A stretch of DNA of 64,000 nucleotides from the NCBI GenBank assembly GCA_049323435.1, contig JBMOMX010000012.1, positions 124,001 through 188,000 on the forward strand, written 5' to 3'. Below, piece by piece: positions 7,778 through 17,770 of the stretch; position 1 is the stretch's first letter, and every line of letters starts with the position of its first letter. The DNA comes from UBA11222 sp049323435 (GTDB taxonomy: Bacteria > Pseudomonadota > Alphaproteobacteria > UBA11222). The notes below the pieces were generated by a model that saw only the letters and a program-made list of their open reading frames with translations, made no database searches and was not told where the DNA came from. Made by a program: the position numbers and the translations under genes.

Positions 7778-9607
7778 ATGAGCCAGCAACCCGCAGGAAC
7801 CTTATTCAAAACCCCGGCGGAACTGGGCTTTGATCCCGACGCCCTGCGCGAGAAATACCGGTATGAGCGGGACCGCCGCATTCATCCCGAAGGTGCGGCC
7901 CAATATCGCGAGATTGACGCGCAGTTTGCGCATTTCATCGACGATCCCTATGTCGATCCCGGATTTACCCGCGAACCGTTATTTGATGAAGTTGAGGTGC
8001 TGGTGATCGGCGGCGGCTTCGGCGGATTGCTGGCTGGTGCGCGGTTGCGCGAGGCGGGCGTCAAAAGCATACGCATCATCGAAAAGGGCGGCGATTTCGG
8101 CGGCACCTGGTACTGGAACCGCTATCCCGGCGCGGCCTGCGACATCGAAAGCTATATTTACCTGCCGCTGCTGGAAGAGATGAATTTCATCCCGAAAGAG
8201 AAATACACCCACGCGCCCGAAATTCTGGAATATTGCAGCAAGATCGGCCAGAAATATGATCTGTACACGGATGCCTGTTTCCAGACTGAAGTAACCGGCA
8301 TGGAATGGGACGAGGACGAGGCCAAATGGATCGTCACCACCAACCGGGGCGACCGCATGAAAGCCCGTTATGTAACCATGTCGAACGGCCCGCTGAACAA
8401 GCCAAAACTGCCCGGCATTGAAGGCATCGAGAAATATAAGGGGCACACCTTTCACACCAGCCGCTGGGACTATAATTATACCGGCGGGGATTCAAACGGC
8501 AATCTGGACAAGCTCCATGACAAGCGGGTGGCGATCATCGGCACCGGCGCAACCGCAGTGCAGTGCATCTGGCATCTGGGTTCGGCGGCCAAACAGCTTT
8601 TCGTGTTTCAGCGCACGCCGTCCTCGGTGGATGTGCGCGCCAACCGCCCGACCGATCCGGAATGGGTGAAAAGCCTGCAACCCGGCTGGCAGAAACGCCG
8701 CATCGAAAATTTCAATATTCTGCTGGCGGGCGGCGATCAGGACGAGGATCTGGTCGGCGATGGCTGGACGCATATTTTTCGCAATCTGAGCGGCATGACC
8801 GGGGCGGTGAATAGTCCGGAACTGAGCCTGAGCGAACGCGCCGCGCTTACCGAAATTGCCGACTTTCAAAAGATGGAGGAAGTGCGCGCGCGCGCAGCAG
8901 CCCTGGTGAAGGATAAGGCGACAGCCGAAGCTCTGAAACCCTGGTACCGGCAATTCTGCAAACGCCCGACCTTCGATGATAAATATCTCAATACCTATAA
9001 TCTGCCCGGCGTGACGCTTGTCGACACAAAGGGCAAGGGCGTCGAACGCATGACGGAAAAAGGCGTGGTGGCCAATGGCGTGGAATATGAAGTGGATTGC
9101 GTCATTTTCGCCACCGGGTTCGAAGTAGGCACCAATTATACCAGGCGTTCGGGTTATGACATTATCGGCCGTAACGGTATGCGGCTTGGTGAAAAATGGG
9201 CCGAAGGGCTTTCCACCTTTCATGGCTTTTACACGCACGGATTCCCGAACTGCTTTTTCATGGGTTTTACCCAGACCGGCTTCCCGCCCAACTTCACCCA
9301 TATGCTGAACGAGCAGGCGGAGCATGTCACCTATGTCATCAAACACGCCATGCAGCGGCAAGCAAAAAGCGTCGAGGCGACGCAGGCGGCCGAGGATGAT
9401 TGGGTGCACACCATGCGGAGTAAGGCGCGTCTGGGGGTACGCTATTATGCCGAATGCACGCCCGGCTATTACAACAATGAAGGCAATACCAGCGATCCTT
9501 CAAAGGGATTTCTGGCAGGTTCCTATGGCGGCGGCGCTGAAGAATTTTTCAGCATCCTGCGCCAATGGCGCGCCGAGGGCGGCCTGAAAGGCATCGAAAT
9601 AACATAG
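7778..9607 (+). CDS. Flavin monooxygenase of Baeyer-Villiger type
   Basis: FAD- and NADPH-dependent monooxygenase of 609 residues. An N-terminal extension of about 70 residues precedes the first Rossmann motif VIGGGFGGLLAGARL (about 74-88). Next come GGTWYWNRYPGAACD, the BVMO fingerprint region YKGHTFHTSRWDY, and the second nucleotide-binding motif IIGTGATAVQ. FATGFEV occurs in the C-terminal half. The family inserts oxygen beside a ketone to give an ester or lactone; the substrate is not evident. A clear AGGAGAG site precedes the ATG. It stands alone, followed by a strong palindrome at 9610-9628. Confidence 0.9.
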   Translation: MSQQPAGTLFKTPAELGFDPDALREKYRYERDRRIHPEGAAQYREIDAQFAHFIDDPYVDPGFTREPLFDEVEVLVIGGGFGGLLAGARLREAGVKSIRIIEKGGDFGGTWYWNRYPGAACDIESYIYLPLLEEMNFIPKEKYTHAPEILEYCSKIGQKYDLYTDACFQTEVTGMEWDEDEAKWIVTTNRGDRMKARYVTMSNGPLNKPKLPGIEGIEKYKGHTFHTSRWDYNYTGGDSNGNLDKLHDKRVAIIGTGATAVQCIWHLGSAAKQLFVFQRTPSSVDVRANRPTDPEWVKSLQPGWQKRRIENFNILLAGGDQDEDLVGDGWTHIFRNLSGMTGAVNSPELSLSERAALTEIADFQKMEEVRARAAALVKDKATAEALKPWYRQFCKRPTFDDKYLNTYNLPGVTLVDTKGKGVERMTEKGVVANGVEYEVDCVIFATGFEVGTNYTRRSGYDIIGRNGMRLGEKWAEGLSTFHGFYTHGFPNCFFMGFTQTGFPPNFTHMLNEQAEHVTYVIKHAMQRQAKSVEATQAAEDDWVHTMRSKARLGVRYYAECTPGYYNNEGNTSDPSKGFLAGSYGGGAEEFFSILRQWRAEGGLKGIEIT

Positions 9608-9609
9608 AG

Positions 9610-9628
9610 CCCGTCCGGACCGGACGGG
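9610..9628 (+). terminator. Palindrome after the monooxygenase gene
   Basis: CCCGTCCG-GAC-CGGACGGG is a perfect 8-bp stem three bases after the monooxygenase stop codon. There is no T-run, so it may end transcription inefficiently or protect the 3' end. Confidence 0.5.
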
Positions 9629-9699
9629 ATCGCCCCTGGTTATTTCATCCGGTCCGGGAAATGGGCCGATCTGATTTTCAGCGCGCGATGCGATCAGGT

Positions 9700-9741
9700 C
9701 CGGTCACACCTGACCCTTGCAGCAGGGGCAGGTGTAACCGG
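9700..9741 (-). terminator. Long hairpin downstream of the haemagglutinin-like gene
   Basis: A long interrupted stem (CCGGT, ACACCTG and CCC arms facing their complements around an 8-nt loop) sits 27 bases after the exoprotein stop. No uridine run follows. It probably stabilises or ends the 6-kb transcript. Confidence 0.5.
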
Positions 9742-9767
9742 CCTTACGCGCAGGGCCTTACGCGCGA

Positions 9768-12700
9768 TCAGTTACAGACACAGTCTGCGCTTTGCACGGG
9801 CGCGTCGTCCGGGTCGGAGGCGTCGCCGATATCTTCGGGCTGAATAACCTGGATGAAGGCATTATTGGTCACGCTGTCATCGATCAGCTCCGCACCTTCG
9901 GTTTCTTCTTCCGGTTCTTCCTCTGAGGTTTCGCCATCCTCGGTCAGGTCATCGACCTGGCTGGTGATGTCATCGGTGATTTCCATTGCCTCTTCAAGCA
10001 CGGCCAGTTCCATGGCCTCATCGGATTCAGTCCCGTCAGTTTCAGGCGGCGTTTCTTCCACCACCGGCGGCGGCGGCGGCACAACAGGCGGCGTCTCGGT
10101 CACCGGCGGCGGCACGACGACAGGCGGAGGCGGAGGCGGAGGCGGCGTCTCGGTCACCGGCGGCGGCACGACGACAGGCGGAGGCGGCGGCGGCGGCGGA
10201 GGCGGCGGCGGCGGAGAAGTTGGCGGTGGAGGCGGTGGAGAAACTGGACCGCTGCCGCCCACTACGAATGCGCCAGTGATGCTGAGTGTATAGTCCGTAC
10301 CCGTATGATGTCCGGCAAAGGTGGCGCCCGTCGCGCTCGCGCTATAGCCGTGTGTGCCGACGCGCAGCAGATAATCACCGGCGGCCAGAGTCAGGCTCAG
10401 AAAACTTTCGAGGTCGGAGGGGCCACCTCCGCCATCATCGTCGAAGGCGATGAAATCCGCATTGTCGAGCGTCCCGTCATCAAAATACAGAGCGACTACC
10501 ACATCAAAATCACTGCCGTCGTCCACGGTTTCGACGGCGGAGATGGTCACCAGCCCGCTTGCCGTCGTGTTGAAATAATAATCATCGATATCCGTATTGA
10601 CGAGCAATCCGGAAAATCCCGAAGGCGGCGATGCGCCGGTGATCACCAGATCGGGGTCAGTGCTGTTGGGAACGTCATTAAATGTTACATTGGCCCTGCT
10701 GATGGCCTCCCCGTTAATAAAGCCCGCACCATCCAGCGTGGCGGCAGGGGCGTCTATTGACAGCGACGACGCCCGCACAAATAACGGCGCGGCGAGTGAA
10801 GCGATGCTATCATCAGGGCTGCTCAGGCTGACATTGGCCAGAATGGGATTGCCATTGCCGGGGTTGCCAAGATCGCCCAGTGTGATGCCAAGAAGGCCGT
10901 AAATGTTCAGATTTCGGGGAATGGAGGCGCTGCTTATATCGCCCATGCTGACGTCGCCGTCAGCTTCTATGAATGTGCCGCCATTTAACAAAGTCAGGCC
11001 GTTCACCGTAAAATCGCCGCCCGCAATATAATCGCCATTCAGATAGGCAGTGCCGGTATAGGTTTGGCCATCATTGGTCTCGACCTCCCCCAAATTGATA
11101 TTGCCCGCCTGTACCGTGAGATCATCCAGCGGTTGGATGAGCCCAACCGCGCCGGTGAAGGCCACCGTGCCAGCCGAAGCCGTGACGTTCAGGCTGTTTC
11201 CCGAGGAGGTCACCCCGTTGACGCTGCTGGCGAATTCCCCGCCGCTGACTGTGGCGATGGTGCGCATGCCGTCAATCAGAACGCTGTCGTTGAAGATAAA
11301 ACTGGACGCGGTAAGATCTTGCGCCAGGGTAATGCTCCCTTCCGTGCCCCCAGAAAGATATTGATCGAATACCGACGCGCTGCCGGTGAAAGTCAGATTC
11401 GATGCGCTTAAATAAATATCCTTGCCCGCCGTTGCCATCTCCGTGACGCCGCTGACGGTCATATTGCCAGGCGTTGTGATCTGCACCTCGACCGCCGTAA
11501 TATTCGTCAGTTCCGCATTGGAGACGATCAGGGCGGCGTCTCCGGACACCCCAACATGGGCTGAGCCAGTTGTACCGTTGATGGTGACTATATTGCTGCC
11601 CGCGTTCAGGAATCCGCCATCGGTCTGAAAATCGCCGCCGGTGATGTAGATGTCGCCCCCCAGCGAAGTGATGGTTTTACCGCTGTCGAGGAAGAAAATG
11701 TCACTTCCCGTGCTATCGCCATTGGTGTCGGCCTGCAACTGCACAAATCCATCTTTCACTGTCAGGTTGGCGGCAACTGTCAGAGCGCCCTGACTGAATG
11801 CACTCAAAGTATGAGCGAATTCCGACGCGGCGCCGCTGAAGAACAATGGCGCATCGCTACGCAGTTCCAGACCACCAATTCCATCCGTATTGTCGGCGGT
11901 CACGCCATCAACGGTCAGGGTGCCGGGCGTGCGGATCTCCAATAAAAAGGCCGTGATCCTGCCAAGCTCGGCGTCGGAAATATTCATATCAACGCCCGGA
12001 TTATTGCCGATCTGCACCGTGCCGGAGCTATTCAGGATGAAAATGCTGTGGGCGTTGAGCAGGCCCGCAATATCCACATAACGGGCGATAAGGTTTATAT
12101 CGGAAGTGGTGCTGACCCCCCCGAGGACTGTGCTGGCGTTAGGGGTATCTGCATAGAATGTAGTGTCGAGCAAAATCGTGTCGCCCGCATTCATGGCGAA
12201 GCCTGTGCCGCCAGAACTTGTGGTGAAATTAACCGCTCCGGACAGGCCGGTCAAAGTTAGCTGATTATCGGCCAGATCTTCGATCGTGATCTGGATGGGC
12301 GCCTCAAGTGTGAGGTTGCCGGTCAGCGCCTCCAGCGCGCCTTCGGAAATGATGAAGCCGTTAATGCCAAAATCGGCCAGCAGAATTTGCCCGTCGGCGA
12401 CCTCGCCGTCATCCGCCGCGCTGGTGCCGTTCATAATGGTAATGGTCCCGGCGGGGCCGCTGCCCGATGGCGGCGGGGGCGGCGGCGCGCCGGTGATCGT
12501 TAGATTAACTGACGTGCCAGCACCATCGTTATTGAAATCGACATTGGCCTGGCTGATGGCGTCGCCGCCAATTTTACCCGCGCTGTCCAGCGTGGCTTCG
12601 CTGGTGAACAGGCTCAACGAGAAGGCATTGACAAACAATGGCGTTCCGGCGGAGCCAATCGGCACATCACTCGCTGAATCCAGAATCACATTCCCCAGAG

Positions 12701-15700
12701 GGATGCTGCCGCCAAGCGGTCCCAGGGCCAGGGCGGTGGCGGCGTCTATGGTCAAATCAAAGGCCCCGTTAATAGTCCCAGTGGTGACAGAGCCAGTGGT
12801 AGCTTTCAGCACCGTGTTATCGGTCAGCAGCACTGGCGTGATAAACTCCAGGGAATCGGCGGTGATATTCTGGGAAATCTTGATATTGCCGCTCGTCGCC
12901 TGGGCCCACATCAATCCGTCAAAGACGGACGGCGCGCCGCCGGTGAAACTAAGGTCACCGCCATAGGCGCTGATAAAAATAGCATTGCGCGACGTATAGG
13001 GATCATTCATCCCATCGACGATGAGGGCGCCAGTGCTGGCCAGGCGCAAGGCGGGGGTCTGCAGGCGTCCAAATTCGCTATTGTCGATAATCATCGCGCC
13101 GGCGAGTGGCGCGCCGATCTCAAAAGTGGACACTTTGGAAGTGGTGATGTCGATACTGTCGGGGCTGCTTAACGTGCCATCCAAAATCAGATCATCGGCC
13201 CTGGTATTGATATAGCCCGTACCCGAAGCGCCACTATATTTGACCGTTACGCCAGTGCCGATCAGAAGATTACCGCCGCCGGAGCCATCCGTATCGGCAA
13301 AAAGTTGCAGGCTCGCATTGCCCGAACCAATGGGGACATTGGTTTGCGTCGCTGTCAGATCGGCCAGAATGTCAATGCTGCCGCCGGCCCGCACGTCCAG
13401 GCTTTTGAAGGTGGATGCCCCGCCGGAAAATGTGATCGTGCCGGTATCGACCAGTTTTACATAATCAATGGTATCGCTGTCCGTCACCGCCACGCCGGAT
13501 ACTTTGATGCCGCCGCCAGTGTTTATCAGCAGATTGCCCGCCGTGATGGCATTCAGGTCGGCGCTGGTAAGAAAGGCGCCGCCGCCAATCTCCAGAAGCC
13601 CTGAACGGTTGGCAATTTGCAGGACTTTTCCCGCCGCGTTTATTCCGCCCGAGCCCGCAAGATTGATTTCATTGCCCTGGATCAGCAGATCGCCACTGCC
13701 GGAATGGGTCAGTGTTTTGCCAGAACCCAGATTGAAATTACCGCTAACATCCAGATTCGTGTCCGCATAGAACAGCCCGGCGCCCGTTGTGATCGTGACG
13801 TCCCCATCCAGATTGATGTCCTGAACCGCGTCGATCTGTATCGTCTTGAAGCTTGAAGCGCCACCAGATGTGACGGACCCGGCCGCTATCAGACGAATGA
13901 AATCCACATTGGCGGTGGACGCATCCATGTCTACAAAATCAAGCTTCGAGACGCTGTGTATGGACAGGGTTCCGGCGGTGATATTCGTAAGTTCCGCGTT
14001 GGAGATATTCATCGCGGCGGCGGAGTCATTCGCGCCCAGCCGGATGGAGCCTGCGCCTGAATTATTGATGAGTACAAAACCGGTCCCGGCGTTGACCGCA
14101 CCGAAGAAATCAACATCCTGCGCCGTGATATTGATGGTGCCGCCCGAGGTGCTGACGCCTGCCGGATTGATGATCACATCCGTACCCTTCAATGTCAGCG
14201 TGCCGCCATCGAGTGTAATCTTGCCCACATCAATGATGCCATCGCCAACGCGGCCAACGCCGGTGATGGCGTCGAGCGTAAGGCTGCCGCCGCCCGTGAG
14301 TTTGATTTCATCATTGATGTCTGATGCAATAATACCGCCTGCGCCGGCTTCGAAACTGACCAGGCCGCCCAGACCAATGGTCAGTTCATTGTCAAGAAGG
14401 TTTTCGATGGTGATCTTATTGGTGGCCTGGAATTTCAGGGAGCTAGTGGTCAGCCCTTCAATGGCGGTCTCCGAGATATTGAAGGTGTTACCCCCGGTGG
14501 CAGCCAGATCAGGGAATGAAATCGTGCCGTCACTGGTGAACAGCGCGTTATCTGCACTGGAACCGCCATTGCCATCTTTAATGAAGATAAAATCCGGATC
14601 GAGCAGCAGGCTGCCGCCGGTTCCATTGGGTGCGGAAGTATCGACTTTGCCGTCAAAGCCGAGATTTTGTTTGCCGGACACTTCGACCAAACCGCCATTG
14701 CCGGACTGCGCGCCGCCCTTTGCGCTGATCGAACCGTAATAGCGCGTGTCGCCATCGGCCCACACCACCACTTTTTGCGCATCGCCCGAAGAGATCGCAT
14801 CGGCCTTAATCGTCACGTCGCGGCCCACAAAGGTGCGCGCGGCGGTGGGGGTGTCGCCCTGGCCCTGATAATCGCCGCCGATCAGAATTGTGCCGCCGCC
14901 CGCATCGCCGCTGGCGTCCAGGCTCGCCTTGCCGCTCAGCGCCACTTTCCCGCCCAGCACTTTTATGCTGCCGCCGGTTTCGCCCGCATTGCGCCCGCTG
15001 ACATCGACCGTGCCTGTAACATTCACAATGCCGTCACTGGCGCCGTAAAGCACCACTGTGCCATTTTCCATGCCGGCTGAGCGCGCCTCGATGACGCCGC
15101 CCATATTGATCAGCCCGTCCACCACCGCGGCGCCCGCCTTCGCGCTGATCTCCACCACACCGCCATCGGCCGAGATGCGTCCCGAATTGACCACCGAGGC
15201 CAGCGCCGCATCCGAAACCCCTATATGGATCAGATCATCGCCATACAGATCCAGCGTAAAGGTCTCGCCCGCCGCCAGCTGTACCCGGCCAAGGCGCGCC
15301 GTAATCGTGCCGGAATTTTCCACGCCGGGCGCCACCAGCGCCGCCAGCCCGCCCTCGCGGATGCTGATGGCGCCCGCATTGGTGACGCGCGCCCCCGCAT
15401 GGCCCGGCGCCGTGAAATCGCCGCGGCCCGCCATGAAATCCTGATTGGACATATTGGCCGTGCTGGCCACCAGACCCGCCACATCAATGCGTGCGCTATC
15501 GCCAATGGTGATGCCCGAGGGATTGACCAGGGTCAGACGCCCCTGGGCCTGCAATGTTCCCAGAATCTGGCTGGCTCCGCCGCCGCCCACCACACGGTTG
15601 AGCAAACTGGCCATGCTGGAGGGCTGAAACACCTCCACCGTCTCATGCGCCCCAATATCAAAGCTCTGCCAGTCAATAATGGCCGCCATGCTGGCCTGGT

Positions 15701-15926
15701 TGATCGCCAGACTGGCCGCGCCGGTTTGCGTAATGCTGGCCGCGCCCGCAACCACCACGCCGTCCTGCGGCAAAGCGCGCGCGGGCAGGGGCGCCAACGT
15801 CACCCCCGCCAATGCCGCCAGTGACACGCCCAGCAGCGGCAACCCGCTAAGCGCCGAACGTGACAGCAGGCGCTGTTTAAGCCGGGGCTGTTCGAGACGG
15901 TAAGAGGCGCTATCCATCAAATACAT
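9768..15926 (-). CDS. Filamentous haemagglutinin-like exoprotein (two-partner secretion)
   Basis: Secreted or surface beta-helix protein of 2052 residues. A long signal region (about 1-51, ending ARALPQ) precedes a TPS haemagglutination-activity domain (about 52-290) with NPSGITIG and the usual helical repeats. The body holds divergent repeats of the pattern (N/D)AEL..IT...L.I.T.G.L.V.GV near residues 640, 790, 955, 1320 and 1475. A PPC/DVUA0089-like domain (about 1765-1880) is followed by a proline tract (about 1890-1960), an acidic tail and a C-terminal DCVCN. No TpsB transporter is in the window. The ATG at 15926 lacks a clear ribosome-binding site; the ATG three codons on is an alternative. 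The last 41 codons recur at 58895-59020. An adhesin role is inferred from the family. Confidence 0.9.
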   Translation of the reverse strand: MYLMDSASYRLEQPRLKQRLLSRSALSGLPLLGVSLAALAGVTLAPLPARALPQDGVVVAGAASITQTGAASLAINQASMAAIIDWQSFDIGAHETVEVFQPSSMASLLNRVVGGGGASQILGTLQAQGRLTLVNPSGITIGDSARIDVAGLVASTANMSNQDFMAGRGDFTAPGHAGARVTNAGAISIREGGLAALVAPGVENSGTITARLGRVQLAAGETFTLDLYGDDLIHIGVSDAALASVVNSGRISADGGVVEISAKAGAAVVDGLINMGGVIEARSAGMENGTVVLYGASDGIVNVTGTVDVSGRNAGETGGSIKVLGGKVALSGKASLDASGDAGGGTILIGGDYQGQGDTPTAARTFVGRDVTIKADAISSGDAQKVVVWADGDTRYYGSISAKGGAQSGNGGLVEVSGKQNLGFDGKVDTSAPNGTGGSLLLDPDFIFIKDGNGGSSADNALFTSDGTISFPDLAATGGNTFNISETAIEGLTTSSLKFQATNKITIENLLDNELTIGLGGLVSFEAGAGGIIASDINDEIKLTGGGSLTLDAITGVGRVGDGIIDVGKITLDGGTLTLKGTDVIINPAGVSTSGGTINITAQDVDFFGAVNAGTGFVLINNSGAGSIRLGANDSAAAMNISNAELTNITAGTLSIHSVSKLDFVDMDASTANVDFIRLIAAGSVTSGGASSFKTIQIDAVQDINLDGDVTITTGAGLFYADTNLDVSGNFNLGSGKTLTHSGSGDLLIQGNEINLAGSGGINAAGKVLQIANRSGLLEIGGGAFLTSADLNAITAGNLLINTGGGIKVSGVAVTDSDTIDYVKLVDTGTITFSGGASTFKSLDVRAGGSIDILADLTATQTNVPIGSGNASLQLFADTDGSGGGNLLIGTGVTVKYSGASGTGYINTRADDLILDGTLSSPDSIDITTSKVSTFEIGAPLAGAMIIDNSEFGRLQTPALRLASTGALIVDGMNDPYTSRNAIFISAYGGDLSFTGGAPSVFDGLMWAQATSGNIKISQNITADSLEFITPVLLTDNTVLKATTGSVTTGTINGAFDLTIDAATALALGPLGGSIPLGNVILDSASDVPIGSAGTPLFVNAFSLSLFTSEATLDSAGKIGGDAISQANVDFNNDGAGTSVNLTITGAPPPPPPSGSGPAGTITIMNGTSAADDGEVADGQILLADFGINGFIISEGALEALTGNLTLEAPIQITIEDLADNQLTLTGLSGAVNFTTSSGGTGFAMNAGDTILLDTTFYADTPNASTVLGGVSTTSDINLIARYVDIAGLLNAHSIFILNSSGTVQIGNNPGVDMNISDAELGRITAFLLEIRTPGTLTVDGVTADNTDGIGGLELRSDAPLFFSGAASEFAHTLSAFSQGALTVAANLTVKDGFVQLQADTNGDSTGSDIFFLDSGKTITSLGGDIYITGGDFQTDGGFLNAGSNIVTINGTTGSAHVGVSGDAALIVSNAELTNITAVEVQITTPGNMTVSGVTEMATAGKDIYLSASNLTFTGSASVFDQYLSGGTEGSITLAQDLTASSFIFNDSVLIDGMRTIATVSGGEFASSVNGVTSSGNSLNVTASAGTVAFTGAVGLIQPLDDLTVQAGNINLGEVETNDGQTYTGTAYLNGDYIAGGDFTVNGLTLLNGGTFIEADGDVSMGDISSASIPRNLNIYGLLGITLGDLGNPGNGNPILANVSLSSPDDSIASLAAPLFVRASSLSIDAPAATLDGAGFINGEAISRANVTFNDVPNSTDPDLVITGASPPSGFSGLLVNTDIDDYYFNTTASGLVTISAVETVDDGSDFDVVVALYFDDGTLDNADFIAFDDDGGGGPSDLESFLSLTLAAGDYLLRVGTHGYSASATGATFAGHHTGTDYTLSITGAFVVGGSGPVSPPPPPPTSPPPPPPPPPPPPPVVVPPPVTETPPPPPPPPVVVPPPVTETPPVVPPPPPVVEETPPETDGTESDEAMELAVLEEAMEITDDITSQVDDLTEDGETSEEEPEEETEGAELIDDSVTNNAFIQVIQPEDIGDASDPDDAPVQSADCVCN

Positions 15927-16390
15927 AAAATTATACCCATCGCAAAAATGAATCAGTTAACAAAATTTAACATGTCTCAGCCAGCGGCCGGATAACAGAG
16001 ACCGGCATCACACAAACCGTAAAATCACGGCCAAATGATAACTGATTTATAAATTGCTAACAAGCGCAGAATTCTGCGAAAAACTTAACCATAAGGGGCA
16101 GGGCGCAAGCAGAATCAGGCACAAGCCAGGGCGCTATCTATGTTGAAAAAAACGTGATTTTCTACGCCCCGCACGCCAGTCTAACGGCGAAGCGGAGAGG
16201 GTTGGAATGGAATGACATCAGAAGCATGAATGTGAATCAAATTGAACCGCATCAGGGCGCATTACGGCCCGACAGGCCCGGCCTTCGCCAAAGCAATGGC
16301 GCGCGGGCGGCCGGGAAATGGCAACAGGCAGGCCCGGACGCTTCAATAAATCAGGATTGGCCCCAGCCTGTCAGGACTATCCGGTCCGGA
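15927..16390. other. Intergenic region between the exoprotein gene and flgH
   Basis: 464 bases with no convincing gene. The left third is AT-rich and carries the candidate exoprotein promoter. The right part is GC-rich and holds only overlapping short reading frames without ribosome-binding sites. I see no clear terminator for flgH. Confidence 0.6.
16035..16063 (-). promoter_or_regulatory. Candidate promoter of the exoprotein gene
   Basis: Minus strand TTGTTA (16063-16058), 17 bp, TATCAT (16040-16035). It lies about 110 nt before the start codon in an AT-rich stretch. A second TATAAT occurs at about 15930-15936, but too close to the ATG to serve a led transcript. Confidence 0.4.
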
Positions 16391-17131
16391 TCAGAACGGG
16401 GAAATGATATCGTAGAACTGCTGGCCGTAGCGTGCCTGTTGCACGTCGGTAAGCTGGCCCCGGCCGCCATAGGAAATACGGGCTTCGGCGATCTGGGTGT
16501 GCTGTATGGTGTTCTGATTGCTGATATCTTCGGGACGGACAACGCCGGATATCATGATTTCGCGCACTTCGAAATTAATACGCACTTCCTGGCGCCCCTG
16601 GATGACCAGATTGCCATTGGGTAAAATCTGCGTGATGATTGCCGCGACCGTGGTGACAATGGCCTCTTTGCGGTCAACCGATCCCTTGCCGGCATTATTG
16701 CTGGAAGATTCTGCCTCCATCAGATTTGTGGGATCTATCCCTTCCGGCAATATCTCCTTAAGGCTTTTTTCATAACCCAGAAGCGCCGGGGCCTTCGCCC
16801 CCTCTGTGGCGGTACGGGTGCGCGTGGTGGCGTTATCCACCTTGGCGCTGTCGGTGATATTGATGCTGACAGTCAGAATATCCCCGATTTTGGTGGCGCG
16901 CTGATCCTTGAAAAAGGCGCGCGAGCCGGTTTTCCAAAGGGAATTGGGCTGTGTGGTCGTGGTTTCAATGGCGGGCATGGGCAGACTGACCTGGGTCGCC
17001 TGAGGCACGCCGGCCTTGACGCCTTCCAGCGGGGTCAGCGCGGGCGGGCTGCCGATGCTGCCCAGCCGGTCGATGGTTCCCGCACAGGCATTCAGGCCGA
17101 GCAGCGTCAGTGTCAGAAATGCAGCGCGCAT
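16391..17131 (-). CDS. flgH: Flagellar L-ring protein FlgH
   Basis: Outer-membrane lipoprotein that forms the L-ring around the flagellar rod, about 246 residues. A short lipoprotein signal (MRAAFLTLTLLGLNACAG, lipobox LNAC) is followed by the FlgH core: SLWKTGSRAFFKDQRATKIGDILTV, later GNLVIQGRQEVRINFEVREI and SGVVRPEDI. I choose the ATG at 17131 because it places the lipobox normally; in-frame ATGs at 17197 and 17287 would add a long unrelated leader overlapping or abutting flgA, and none has a strong ribosome-binding site. Last gene of flgF-flgG-flgA-flgH; flgI is not adjacent. Confidence 0.9.
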   Translation of the reverse strand: MRAAFLTLTLLGLNACAGTIDRLGSIGSPPALTPLEGVKAGVPQATQVSLPMPAIETTTTQPNSLWKTGSRAFFKDQRATKIGDILTVSINITDSAKVDNATTRTRTATEGAKAPALLGYEKSLKEILPEGIDPTNLMEAESSSNNAGKGSVDRKEAIVTTVAAIITQILPNGNLVIQGRQEVRINFEVREIMISGVVRPEDISNQNTIQHTQIAEARISYGGRGQLTDVQQARYGQQFYDIISPF

Positions 17132-17216
17132 ATGTTTTGCGCCGCTTATACCGGCTTGTGTCTGATGCAGCGCCTTTGAAGGATGAAACAGGGTCATGGG
17201 AATGGCTTTCAATTGC

Positions 17217-17765
17217 TTATGGTGCGGGGCCAATGGCCGGGGATACCGAATATTCAAGCTGTGAAGTTTGCGGGTTGGCCGGTTCATGACGGATCAGCGG
17301 GGAAACCAGAACATAGCCTGCGCCAGTCACGGTACCGTCAATGATGCGGCCGGTCTGCGTATTCAGGACACGGACAGATTGTCCGTGGATGCCGTCTTCC
17401 AGCGCCTTGCCGCGCGCTGAAAGGCTTAATCCCCGCGCCTCAAAGGCAATCATGACCAGATCGCCCTTGGCGACAAGGCGGGGCTGCATCAAATCGGTGC
17501 TGCGTAGCGGCACGCCTGCGCGCAACGGGCGCTTTGCAGCCAGTCCGGCGATGGAAGCGCTGTTGGTGATATAACCGACGCCTGCGGGGGAACGCTTCAT
17601 CTCCTGTAGCACCAGGATTTCGTTGCGGATGATTTCGCCGCGCGCGACCTCCGTTGTGAGCACGGGAACCATGTGCATTTCCACGGCTGGCAGGGCCGGA
17701 GTGACAAGGGCGAGCGCCAGGGTCAATCCGATTACCAGGCGATGCAGAAAATTTGACCGGTTCAT
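17217..17765 (-). CDS. flgA: P-ring assembly chaperone FlgA
   Basis: Periplasmic chaperone for P-ring assembly, 182 residues. The signal peptide covers about residues 1-27 (ending TPALPA). A SAF domain follows, with the expected VARGEIIRNEILVLQEMKRS and, near the C-terminus, LVMIAFEARGLSLSARGKALEDG. The start lies 6 nt after flgG ends, so translation is probably coupled. Length is at the short end for the family, as in other alphaproteobacteria. Confidence 0.93.
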   Translation of the reverse strand: MNRSNFLHRLVIGLTLALALVTPALPAVEMHMVPVLTTEVARGEIIRNEILVLQEMKRSPAGVGYITNSASIAGLAAKRPLRAGVPLRSTDLMQPRLVAKGDLVMIAFEARGLSLSARGKALEDGIHGQSVRVLNTQTGRIIDGTVTGAGYVLVSPLIRHEPANPQTSQLEYSVSPAIGPAP

Positions 17766-17770
17766 CTCAT

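Noticed and set aside
9853..10293. Plus-strand ORF rich in Gly, Ser and Val
   Set aside because: It is the antisense shadow of the proline tract of the exoprotein; no ribosome-binding site or family.
15930..15936. TATAAT next to the exoprotein ATG as a promoter
   Set aside because: No -35 at proper spacing, and it would leave the transcript start inside the coding sequence.
16154..16624. 156-codon ORF upstream of and across flgH
   Set aside because: It runs antisense into flgH, has no ribosome-binding site and shows no recognisable domain.
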